64,000 nucleotides of DNA from Gnetum montanum (lineage: Eukaryota > Streptophyta > Gnetopsida > Gnetales > Gnetaceae), in assembly GCA_015680685.1 (NCBI GenBank), contig MNCI01000958.1:145646-209645 (forward strand). The letters are read 5' to 3'. The translations under genes and the position numbers were made by a program. The notes beneath the pieces are model-generated. The model was not told the origin of the DNA. It did no database searches and was given only the letters and a program-made list of their open reading frames with translations. Positions 1 to 11,600 of this stretch are shown here, piece by piece (position 1 is the stretch's first letter; the number at the start of each line of letters is the position of its first letter).

Positions 1-308
1 CATCTTATTTATAGATATGGCGGCGGACCGCGATATCGCGGCACAGTGCATGTCGCGTCTCATCAATTAATTTATCTCTTTATTGCCATCAGGAGTAGCG
101 TATAAGTAGGAACAACATTATATGCCTCACTCTAGACTAAACCATATGTGACAAAGCTACCACTAGTCTAAGTGGGAAGACAACAAACTGCAATCAGGGC
201 ATAATGATCTAGATGCCACAACTAGTCCCATCCAAAGAATTCAACCAAATCGTGAGTAAATGCTTGTGATTCGTATGGTTGAGCGTAGGGGTACCTCGCC
301 GCTCATCA
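1..308 (+). repeat. 3' part of a decayed Athila-type gypsy LTR
   Basis: The block ends in GGGGTACCTCGCCGCTCATCA. Nearly the same ending closes the LTRs that finish at 49791, 57434 and 59545 in this window, including the upstream phrase TCGTATGGTTGAGC. The bases after 308 (ATAGCTC...) look like a heavily mutated primer-binding site, so this was probably a 5' LTR whose internal region was later disrupted. A copia element starts only 15 bases further on. The 5' end of the LTR lies outside the window. Confidence 0.75.
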
Positions 309-323
309 ATAGCTCTCATAGCT

Positions 324-601
324 TGTTGCTATAACCACATCCTTAAACCCTTCCTCTCACACTTTGTTCTTGTTCTTATGCTTAACACAACTTCCCACCC
401 TTAATTTATAAGAGAAAATAATAGTCTTTTTTCCTATTACAATTTTTGGATGATTTTAGAAATTACTAATTAAATCTCAAGAAGAGATTACATAGCTAGA
501 AGTTATGAAAGACATAACTTAGATTGATAAAAATAGATGAAGAGTTTTCTTCACATTAACTAATAATTAACAATTCTTGGTTTTCACATTGAAAGTTAAC
601 A
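324..601 (-). repeat. Copia 3' LTR (minus-strand element)
   Basis: It begins TGTTGCTATAACC and ends AAGTTAACA on the plus strand, giving TG...CA ends. It aligns along its length with 4701-4970. Shared landmarks are CTCACACTTTGTTCTTGTTC, CCCACCCTTAATTTATA and CACATTGAAAGTTAACA. The boundaries come from where the two copies stop matching. Confidence 0.7.
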
Positions 602-1564
602 ATTCTTCCACTTGAATAAAAATCTAACAAATCTTCAAGCTAGAGATGCATTGGTTTTAAGTTGCATTCTTATGTCTCCACTATTCTAAATTGTTTTATG
701 CAAAAAACATGTGCATCCCTTACTACCACTTTTGTCAATGCATTAGCAATATTTTTCTTTATGTTAATTTTTTGTAAATTAACTAAACCTTCTTCAACAA
801 TGTCTCTAATGAAATGGTATTTAATATCAAAATGTTTTGTTCTCTCATGATAAGCTGAATTTCTTGCTAGATGTAAGGCACTTTGGGTATAACAAAAAAA
901 TTGATAACTATCTTGCTTTATACTAAGAAATTGTAAAAATCTTCACTATCATAACATCTCCTTACATGCTTTTGTCAATGCCACATATTCAAATTCTATA
1001 GTGGACAAAGTTACAAGAGATTGAAGTTTTGACATCCAACTTACTACAGCACCTTCTAAAACAAAAGCACAACCTATAGTTGAACATCTGGTATCTAAGT
1101 CAATTGTAAAATTTGCATCCACATAATCATAAATCTTTAAATTATTATTTCCAAAACATAAATAGGCAAATTAAGTTCCCTTTAAGTATCTAAGAATCCA
1201 TTTTACAACAAGCTAATGGTTCAACTATAATTATTCCCATATTTACTAACAACACTAACTGCATACGCTATATTTAGATGAGCATACCATAGCATACATT
1301 AAAGAGCTGACAATGGAAGTATGTGGAATATCTTTTACTTTGGCAATTTTTTTTTGTACATAATTAAAAATGAGAAGCCAAAGGAGTAATTATAGGTTTT
1401 GCTTCTAACATATTAAAACATTACAACACTTTTCCATATTCTCATTTTGACAATTTTTTCTATTTTCTATCTTTGTAAATATGCATTTCAAGAATTTGTT
1501 TGGCCTATTCCAAATCCTTCATAGCAAATTGTTTATTCATCTTTATTTTAAGTTGTTTTATTTT

Positions 1565-1810
1565 TTATATATCATTTCTTGCAATTATCATATCATTTAC
1601 ATGCAATAACAAAATTTCAAATTTATTTTTATCATGTGAGAAATAAACACAATGATCAAGATCACTCCTACAATAATCCATTTTGTGCATAAAAGAATCA
1701 AATTTTATGTACCATTGCCTAGGAGCATGTTTTAAACCATATAAGTTTTTCCTCAAATTATAAACATAATGAGGTTTATTTTGATCAACAAATCCTTCCA
1801 GCTGATGCAT
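1565..1810 (-). pseudogene. Copia reverse transcriptase fragment
   Basis: The minus-strand translation has copia RT signatures: [19 protein letters not shown] followed by a hydrophobic strand reading [10 protein letters not shown]. In active copia elements that strand reads YVDD; here it is HVND, so the tyrosine and one catalytic aspartate are changed. RT-like sequence continues on both sides (about 2110 to 1500) but is broken by stops. Further left, around 1300-900, are remnants resembling the RNase H end of the polyprotein. Confidence 0.8.
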
Positions 1811-2963
1811 GTAGATTTATTCATTTAAATCATCATGTAGAAAAGCTATTTTAACATCTAACTATTCTTACTTCAAATCTAAAGAAGAAACTAATGAAAG
1901 AACAATCTGAATAGAAGAATGCTTAATAATGGGAAAAAATATTTCTGTAAAATCAATTCCTTTTCTTTGATCGTAACCTTTAGCTGCTAGCCTAGCTTTA
2001 TAAAGATTTCCCTTATTTACCTCATTCTTTAAAGTAAAAAATCCATCTATTTTTAAGTGCTCTAAGTTCCTTGGGTAATACCACCAATTTCCAAGTTTTG
2101 TTTTGTTGGAGTGAAGCCCATTCCCTTTTCATAGATTCCTTCCATTTTACTACATTAGGACATATAAGAGCTTTTTTCACCATTTTAGGTTCACCATGAT
2201 TTGTATAAGGAATATAATCTTTAAATCTAGCAAGATGACATATTATTCTACTTGAATATCTTACCCCATGTGGTGTATTTTCTACAAGATTTTCCTCTTT
2301 ATCAGTTTCTTTTTCCTCATCATCATTTGAAAATTATAGGATATTTTGATTTGCCACTTACTCTTGTTTTATATCTTCTTTAGGCTACAAAACAAATCTA
2401 GGAACTTGCTATGTAATAGAATTAGAAACATTTTTCTTTTGAAGATCATAAAACATCACATTTTCTTAAAATGTTACATCTCATGATCTTACAAATTACT
2501 TTGCCTTAGGATCCCATAATTTAAAACCCAATTCATCACTATCATAACCTACAAAAATACATCTTTTTGATTGATCATCAAATTTAGATCTATTTTCCTT
2601 TTGTATATGCATGTAAGCAACATATCCAAAAACTTTTAAATGACTATAAGAAACATGTCATCCACTCCACAAAGACTTTGGTACTTCATTATTTAAAGAG
2701 GAATGTGGTAATTTATTAATTAAATAAGTAGTAGTCATAATAGCCTTATCCTAAAAAGTTTTAGGCAAACCTACACTAACTATCATGGATCTTGCACATT
2801 CAACCAATGTTCTATTGCATATTTTTGCTACTCAATTTTCTTGTGGAGTTCCAAGAGAAGGACGAATATGTCAAATTCCTTTTTCTTTCCAAAACTCACT
2901 AAATGCATTTGAAGTATATTCACCACCACTATCAATAAGCAAACATTTCAACTTTAAACTTGT

Positions 2964-3275
2964 TTATGCCTCTATTTTAGAAACAAATGACTTAAACATA
3001 TTTAAAATAGCATCCTTGGACTTTATTGGAAATACCCTTACTTTTTGTGTATGATCATCAATGAAAGTAATAAAATATGGTGAACCATCTAATGATGTTG
3101 GATTTATTGGACCACAAACATTAGAATAAACAAGCTTTAATTTATTAGCTCGTCTATGTCCCATATTTCTAAGAAAATTCACTCTTTTTGATTTACCAAC
3201 AACACAATCTTTGTAAAATTCTATGGAGCTTATTGAAAATTTGGAAATGCAAGAATGAGATTGAAGTACCTTCAA
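2964..3275 (-). pseudogene. Copia GAG-preintegrase / integrase fragment
   Basis: An open segment of 103 codons contains DCVVGKSKRVNF and YFITFIDDHTQKVRVF. The second is the copia integrase core stretch carrying the first catalytic aspartate. The preceding part matches the preintegrase region that normally holds the HHCC zinc site, but only part of it is readable. The plus-strand open frame across the same bases is a shadow. The fragment lies between the gag and RT remains, as in Ty1/copia polyproteins. Confidence 0.8.
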
Positions 3276-4054
3276 ATTAGAATAACTAATATGGTCGAAC
3301 CATTTATGCCATAAATCTGTATCCTCCCTTGTAGCAATTGTAGCTATAGAATCATCCTACAAACATATATCAACTCCAAGAGTATACATTGTGCCTATCT
3401 TTTTACCTTTCAAAATTGTTAAAATGCCCTTGGTAATTTTCCACTAATTATTTCCACATGAAAAATTTAAACCTAAATCATCAAGCTGAGAAATAGAAAT
3501 CAGCTTTTTAGAAACTTTAGGAACATGCCTAACATTATTAAGAGTGATTTTAGGTAAACCATGTTGCTATAAAACAATACTCCATATACCAGCAATTTTT
3601 AAAGGAACACCATTAGTAGCATAAACAACATTTGATAAAACTACTTGATATGAAGTAAAAATAGACCGATCAAAGCAAGTATGAAATGAGGCTTCTATGT
3701 CTACAATCCAAACATATTTTGCTGTGTTTAAAGAGAATAATGTAGATGATTTAGATACAATAAGATCTAAAGCAAGCTCACCTATGATTTATTTGTGGAC
3801 CTCCATTATTTTCTGATTTTTCTAACTCTATCTTTTTCTTCAATTGCAATGATGCTTTCTAAGCTTTGTAACCATGATAGTCCCTCTTCATGTGATCATT
3901 TTGTGGTAAAAATCATCATTCAATTATGCTTTTAGAAGTTCCTCTACCTTTACTCTTTTTCCTGCTTTGATTAGGTCCCCTACTTTGATCATGTTTATTA
4001 GATCTATCTTTATTTGAAACCATAAAAGCATTACTTGATGATTGATCCTATTCT

Positions 4055-4602
4055 TCAAGTAATCTTTTTTTTTTTTTTTGCATCTTGAAGAGTAGAAACT
4101 ACATCATCAAAAGAAATATCACCAGTACTCATAGAGGTAGTAATAACTGTAATAATTAGATTCCAAGATCCAAGTAAAGAATTCAAAATAGCATAACACT
4201 TCATTGGTTCTGGAATTATCACTTTATATTCTTCAAATTCAACAAAAGTGGTCATCATATCATCTAGATGATCTTGCAAAGAAATGCCTTAAATTTTTTT
4301 TGATAAATATGAAATTGATTCAAAACTGAAGCCTTTATCAAAAGAGCACGAGGATACATTTCGTTAGAAAGAGATACCAAAATTCCATTGCTCAAACAAG
4401 GCTAGATCAGCGTTAGTGCTTTTGCTTGCAACCTTTTCCAATTATCATCTGACATCTTTGCAAGGTTGGAAGGTTGAAGAGCCTCATCGCACTCTTTTTG
4501 TGCCAAGAAATCTTTTATTAGCACACTCCATATATTACCATTTGTTATGAAGTTAATTAAATTTGCAAATTGAAACACCAAAGACAACAAGAAAAAAAAC
4601 AC
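4055..4602 (-). pseudogene. Copia gag (UBN2-type) fragment
   Basis: Two open stretches, 4602-4402 and 4279-4055, resemble the plant copia gag family. The first has NIWSVLIKDFLAQKECDEAL followed by DDNWKRLQAKAL, typical of its N-terminus. The second has MKCYAILNSLLGSWN, typical of the UBN2 domain. A poly-A/T run at 4069-4079 creates a lysine string and probably a frameshift. A decayed zinc-knuckle segment (HMKRDYHGYKA) can be read near 3900. No intact gag remains. Confidence 0.75.
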
Positions 4603-4700
4603 AGAAATTTACATGGAAAACCTAAAGTGGGGAAAAAACCAGCTCTTCCTTTGTTTGGAGAAAATAACCCAAGGACATAAACCTTGATATTCTTGCAGGT

Positions 4701-4970
4701 TGTTACTTTATCCACACTCTTAACCCGTTCATCTCACACTTTGTTCTTGTTCTTGTGCTTAACATAGTTTCCCACCCTTAATTTATAGGAGAAAATAACC
4801 ATTTTTTTTCTATTACAATCTTTAGATGATTTTAGAAATTGCTAATTATATCTCATAAAAGATTACATAGGTGGAAGTTACAAAGGACACAACTTAGATA
4901 AGAAAAATAGAGGAAGGGTTTCTTCACGTTAGTTAACAATTTTTGGTTTTTCACATTGAAAGTTAACATT
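4701..4970 (-). repeat. Copia 5' LTR (minus-strand element)
   Basis: It begins TGTTACTTTATCC and ends AAGTTAACA, and aligns with 324-601 with scattered substitutions and small indels. Since the element reads minus, this copy is the promoter LTR. The sequence just inside it does not resemble a common plant primer-binding site. Confidence 0.7.
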
Positions 4971-5670
4971 TTTGTCCCCTCAAATCTGGATCATAGAATT
5001 GTGATACTGTTGATTTCACTTCGTTTTGAAACTGATGTATTTATGGCCTCTTGTATATAACCAACCAACCGGTTGAATTTCTAAGCCTACTATACGAACA
5101 CCAATGCCATCGGTTGAATTTCATCGAGAAGTTAACCCTTCTTATATGGAAATCAAACAAAGGTTTGGCAACCCACGCGGCATCCGTGACATATATTCAA
5201 ATCATACAACGGGGCATTGTTTATGACACAGGATGCGACGACAGATAGAAGCACTCAAATGTACGTTGGGATTGTGCAACAAAGGGCGAATTCCACATGT
5301 GTTCAGCATCCACACTCTGCCAAACTGGTCTGGCCCAAACAGCAAAAATCCATGGGTGCCCCAAACCAGACATTCTCCACTGTGATTTCAGTTTGGCTCC
5401 ATCTTTCTTACCAAGGGTGAGGCAATCTATCTTTATTTCAATCTGACGTTTATTTATTTATGAAAGATGAAATAGACATAATATTCGTAGATTGCCATTG
5501 CGCCTTTTGCTGTTTAAATTTTAACATATATCGGTTTGAACTACGAGGCGTGTGATATGTGTTATGTATATGTTTCGGATGATTTCAATCTTGATTACAT
5601 TTGAATCGTTCCTATGTTTTAGAGATCGAGAGTGAACGTATGTGTATCGGTTCAGTGCACGCTTCAACCA
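4971..5670. other. Upstream region of the dihydroorotase gene
   Basis: There are about 700 bases between the copia LTR and the first recognisable dihydroorotase codon. This should hold the promoter and 5' untranslated sequence, but I see no clear TATA box. Open frames at 5051-5248 and 5217-5420 have no recognisable content. An upstream exon with an organelle-targeting peptide is possible, because plant dihydroorotases often have an N-terminal extension, but none can be shown from sequence. Confidence 0.4.
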
Positions 5671-8600
5671 ATGGATTCTGTTCCCGGAAAATCAAAGTTA
5701 ACAATTACACAGCCTGATGACTGGCATCTGCATCTTCGGGATGGCGAAATGCTTCAATCGGTTGTTAAACACAGGTACAGTTTGTTAGAATCTAGTAATT
5801 ATCTTTATTTTATGTTCGGTTGCTAATTGCTTAAAATCATATCCCTGTACTGTGTCTATCATTATATTGTTTCTTTATATGTTATTTAATAGTGTTAATA
5901 ATCTTATTACGTCCTCCAAAGAGACAGATCAGCTGGAGTCGTCGGATCTCTTCAAATGTACAACATATGAATTTACAGTGCACTCTCAAAGAAAAAAGCC
6001 TAATTACACAGAATGCAAGGCTAACTATATTATCTTCCTTTTTGAAGAGATGCAGCTTGCAAGTTCTTTTTTCTCTTGGAGACATTCTATCTCAATCCTG
6101 AAGTGAACTATATTAGCATTTTTTAGAGTTTAGGGTTTAGGGTTTGGGATTTAAGGATATAAGCAAGCAGAACGAGTCTGGCTAAATAACCTTATTAACT
6201 TCAATGACATTATTGCTGGAAGATATTTGCCCCAGAACGAATTTGTTTGTCTTTGCTATTATGCCAGAACTTGTGCATGTGGAACTGAAACTTTTTGACT
6301 AGATGCACCCAGACACATAGCCAACATGATGAACTTAAGTAGAAGGTAGATGTGCCTGAGGTCTATATAAGTACACATAAGGGTGCATGAAATGTGATGT
6401 GTATCAGCAACAGCTTAGCTACATAATGCTTGTCAGGCAACAAGATTAACAGTTAAACCATCTCTAATGGGCTATTATGCCAGAACTTGATAAAATTTCG
6501 CTTTTCATTTGATAAATCACCTAACAACCAACTGGCTGGATGTCTGGGGAACAATCCAAACCCTCCTTTTGTAGTACCAACATTCCTCTTGAGTTTCTTC
6601 AAACGGTAGTAAACCATAGAGGGCAGGAAAAACCGTATTGTAAAATAATTGTAAATTCCTTTTCTCTTACATTTATTCCTTATAGCAAACATGGCCTTCA
6701 TTCCATATGCAATCCTTTCAACTACTCTTGCTAGATAATACTACCTGTGATTAGTAAACCAATCTCAAAATTATTCTCATGAAGTGCAATGGATAAAGCA
6801 AAGTATGAATTACCCACTAAATTACATGTTTATACCTGAATGGATGCATCTGTTCATGAGGTTAATAAACTTACACATATTAACGGAACTAGGAGTATGG
6901 AACAATATGGAGTAGTCTTTAGATGAAAAATTCAAGGAAAGATGATGTTCAGACAACAAGAGAAAGAAGACTGTTAAGAAAAGAAGTGGCCAATATCAAA
7001 GAATATAAAATTGTTCATCAGACATTGAGAACAGTCCATGAAAGTAATGGATAAGTGAAGATTCATTCGTGAATGGATACGGATGAAAGGAATTATCTGC
7101 TGGGAAGGCCAATAGATGAAAGAACTATGAGTATGCCATATAATGGGTAGTCATAACATCACCTTGTAGACGAACAGAAGGGCACGTTGGAATCACGTCC
7201 TCTCAATCAGAGAAGTTGAAAATGTGACGGTTTTCTCAACTAGAGAAATTGCAATGATAATGACTCTCCTATAGAGTAGAGATGTCATCTAATCTGTGGA
7301 GTTGAGATGAAGAATTCTCAGGAGTAGAATTGCAGATGAACTCTGAGATGAAACCATGTAAGACTGTACGTAGAATACAACATTGATATACTTGACATTA
7401 GAATGAGATCAATCTGTTGAAGCAACTGCAGAAACTGTATCAATTCGTGCATAATGGATAAAAATGAATCTTGTATTATACATTGTATTATAGCCTATGG
7501 AATTGTTAAGAATTGATCCTGACAGGGATTGATGTTACACAGCAACCGAAGTCCTTTGTAATTTTCTAAGAAATTTAATGACAGTTATAATTAGTGCCGC
7601 ATTTTACGTCAAATTACCTATAAGCATTAACTATCTCAATGGGACAATTTGCTGATTGTTACTACAAAAAAATGTGATTTCTATTTCTAGTTCCACAGAT
7701 CTTGACTTTTTGTTTTGTTTACATTAACCTGCATCCCTGAGTAGTTTCAAAATTTTTACAGTTATAATTACTGCAGCATTTTACATCAAATTACCTATAA
7801 GTATTAGCTATCTCAATGGGACAATTTGCTGATTGTTAGTACAAAAAGTGTAATTTCGGTTTCTAGTTCCACAGATCTTAACTTTTTGTTTTGTTTAGAT
7901 TAACCTGCATCCCTGAGTAGTTTCAGATTTTTTACAAAATGATGTATCATTTTCTGCCAGCATTCATTTATTTTAGCAATTAATGCAACAACAGCAAAGA
8001 GGAGGAAATTAATGCAGACATTAAATCATGATTTTCTTCTCTGAGGTATTAAATATTCCAGTGCAAAGACCTTCAAGCGTGCAATTATAATGCCAAATCT
8101 GAAGCCTCCGGTTACAACTACGGCTGCAGCTGTTGCTTATAGAGAAAGGATACTTAAAGCACTGCCATCAGATAGTAATTTTACGCCTTTGATGACTTTG
8201 TATCTGACAGACAATACAAGTACAGATGAAATAAAGCTTGCCAGTATGTCTCTAACATATCATATTCCCTATTCTTCATGATGATATTGGTAGTATATAT
8301 CTGGGGAAATCAGATTTTCTTCCTTACATGACAGAGAAAAGTGGAATAGTTTATGCTGTGAAATATTATCCTGCTGGAGCCACTACAAACTCACAGTATG
8401 GAGTGACAGATATATTTGAAAAATGCATGCCGGTTCTTCAGGAAATGATGGAATGCGGGATGCCATTGCTGGTAAAATGAAAACTGTTAAAAGCATGCTA
8501 TTTCAATGTTTAATTTTCAATTAGGGGATCTTAAAAAATATCTTTGACTTTTTTGGAAATGCTACTGAGCAAATTTCAAGCATTCTTTGCATTGTATCTT

Positions 8601-11600
8601 AAGGAATTTTTGTTTGCTCACTCCATACAGAGAAATATGATATCTCACAATTTCTCCCTTTTAAATTTTCTCATACCAGGTTCATGGAGAAGTTGCTGAC
8701 CCTAACGTGGACATATTTGACCGTGAGAAGGTTTTTATTGACAGAATATTAAAGTCGTTAATTGGAAAGCTACCACAACTTAAAATTGTAATGGAGCACA
8801 TCACTACAATGGATGCAGTAAGATTTGTTAATTCTTGCCCTGAAGGTAATGCTTGCCCTTCTATGAAACTTTGGAATATTATCTTTGTATTTTAAATTGG
8901 ATCACAAAATTTGTTATCTTATCATTAAATTGTTTTATATTTTGTTAAACTTGCAGGGATGGTAGCAGCCACTGTAACACCTCAACATCTTTTTCTAAAT
9001 AGAAATGCATTGTTTCAAGGTGGTCTACAACCGCACAACTATTGCCTTCCAGTTCTCAAAAGGGAAATTCATCGTATGTCTCTTAGCAAATCCATTACAT
9101 CTTTTAATTTTCTTATCTGTTTTGTAATTTAAAGATTGAATCCCCAGTAACCCAATGCTTATGTTTTTAATGACATGATACTTGACACGTAAGTAAGATA
9201 ATTGTACATTTTGTTTGTTTGGTTTTATATGTTTGCAATAACTTGTGAAAGAAGCATTCTTTCTTTGAAATGTAACCATATTGGGAAATTGCCATAACTT
9301 CATGAAAGACTGCATGAAGCATCTGAGGTAACAATGTCTTTAAATGTTTTATCAACTTCACTGACCTACTTACACAAAAGACTCTCCTTTAGGTTTCACT
9401 TTTGCTTGATTTAATGCTATTTCAAGTCCATGATTTGTATTTTGAAGCTATTGAACCAAGAGAAACATCTCGAACACAGTGTTCATATCTGGAAGGTCTT
9501 AAAAATAACTGCAAGCATGTATACTCTACTACAAGCCATGTGAAAACCAATCTACCAGGCATAGAGATAAAATATTCCTAATATTTATGATTGGACTTAT
9601 AACTGATTTCTAATTTTTATAACCTTGTCAACAAGAAACATCTCACTATTTTAGGAGACTGAGTTAGAGAACATGTGTAGTATTGCATTTGAGAGTTCGG
9701 TTTTGTATTTTTTCCCCTGTATAAGATTTTGCATTTTGTCATTTCCTTGTGTTTTTTATGTTTAGAATTCTCCCATTAATGAGTCCTTTTTATGTTTTTG
9801 GTTTGTTTTTTTTTGTTTTGTTGAAATGAAGCAATGCCAATAGGCAACTAAAATAGTGCTGAAAGATTTGTTTTTGCTAGCAAAAAATGTAATTCTTTTA
9901 TTCATCATGCAACTAGGATTATCACCCAAAGCCTTACTACGCATCCCACTAAGTAGGGTCCTGAAAGGGTTAGTGGATAAATGAAAGCCTGACCTCTTCA
10001 AATGGTTGTGCACAGGCTGAGACCCAAGTCTTCTGACTTGAGAACAAGCACTCTAAATGATGGTCCCATTTATTCATCATGCAACTGTAGCGATCGAAAA
10101 CATCGGTGGCTGGAAAACACGGAGGGGTCGGTGGGCGCGACAGTTCCGACCTCGTATCTGTGGGAGGGCCGTGCTGGGTGTGTGCGGACACGGGGTGTCC
10201 TGAACGGTTTGGTCGATCAGACAGGGACTTACATTGGCGTCAATATAGCCTTTTGCAACGTAAATAATGCGAAATGTGAGATAATGCTTGAAAGTAAATG
10301 AAGCAGGAGAGAAACTGTAAAAAATGCAACAGTAATACGAAGTAATGTTTAAAGGTGAATAAAACAGAAAATGATACAAAACGAGACAACAAGCAAGAAA
10401 TAAAGTAAAGTGTAGTTAGAAACATGCACCGCTTTGAAGCTACAAACTCGCTCGGTCAAGGTGGATACAATCGATTGCACAGCGTGATGGAGTGCAGAAA
10501 TCCCGAGAGTAACCAAGGCATGTCAAGCAAAAGAGCTTTGCTCTTGGACGCGGACTTGGGTACAAACAATGCAGGGTTCTACCAAGGTGGTAGAATGGAG
10601 ATGAGACCCCATGCCAGTTGAGAGAGACTCACTGTTTACAGTGTCAAATAGATGACTTTGATGTTACAATGCTGGAGAGAGGAGAAGTCTTTGTTTTAGA
10701 ATTTCAAAGTTCCCACTCATTGGGAGCTATTTGCTTCAAGAAGGATGCCAACTCTTTTGAAATTACCAACCTTTAAAAATTGCGGACTTCTTTTGCATGC
10801 TTTTTGCCGGGGTATTTATAGGACCGAGGGCGTGCAAAAGGGGTGGTTTGAATGCTACGTGCCTCGGGCCTTCGTCGTCTTGCTGGCGCCACTCGTGCCA
10901 TTTGTGACCATTGGACCTACAAGACCGTTGTGATGCGAACCTGTATGCAATAACTACAATCCTACTATGTTGTAATTGCATCGTCAGTGTTTGGAGACGT
11001 GTGCCAACGGTCCGATTAGGTGGAGTGCATTGATGTCGCACAACCACCTGCATGCCTTGCTGTGCTTTGTGATGTAGCATGCTTGGCGTAGCGTAGCACT
11101 TTGTCTCGCGTTCTGTTATATGTCACATGCTTGCTACGCTATGCTACGCTACATAGCGTAGCAACTGGCCTTAGTCGCGAAAGCTTTGCCGATTTGCAAA
11201 CCTTGTCTCCTGCGATGCAAGTCTTGCGAACTTCGTTGACTCCGCCTTTCGAACTACCTTCTGTCTCTTCTGCAGGATTGCTACGCCTTGCTGCGCCATG
11301 TAGCTCAGCGTAGCGTAGCAGCAGACATGGTCCGCCGCTTCCTGATGGAAAGGGACATCATTGTAGAACTCGAAATCGGGCGAGGGGAGTGGGTAGTGAA
11401 GTCGTTGTCATGCTACGCTGTGTGGCGTAGCGCAGCATAGCACTTCGTTCCGCCATCATCTTCTGAAGCTTGCTACACTACATAGCGTAGCAGGCTTCGT
11501 GACTTAGAAAACTTGCCGAACTATTTTTTTGCACATCCAGAATGCGGCTGCCAACTCTGCGCACTGCTTCTGAATAGGCTGTTGGCTGGGCGGGCTACTT

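Larger units (their letters stand above)
324..4970 (-). mobile_element. Decayed Ty1/copia LTR retrotransposon
   Basis: Two similar terminal repeats (324-601 and 4701-4970) flank copia-type coding remains, all on the minus strand. In element order these are gag near 4.6-4.05 kb, a zinc-knuckle remnant near 3.9 kb, GAG-preintegrase and integrase near 3.3-2.9 kb, reverse transcriptase near 2.1-1.5 kb and RNase H remnants near 1.3-0.9 kb. The order gag-INT-RT is diagnostic for Ty1/copia. Inside the left LTR, reading minus, a purine tract AAGTGGAAGAAT precedes TGTTAAC, as expected for a polypurine tract next to the 3' LTR. I see no tRNA-Met-type primer site and no matching target duplication. Every domain carries stops or frameshifts, so the copy is dead. 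Confidence 0.85.

Noticed and set aside
5051-5420. Open frames upstream of dihydroorotase as a transit-peptide exon
   Set aside because: They do not connect in phase through convincing splice sites and lack a typical basic, Ser-rich leader.
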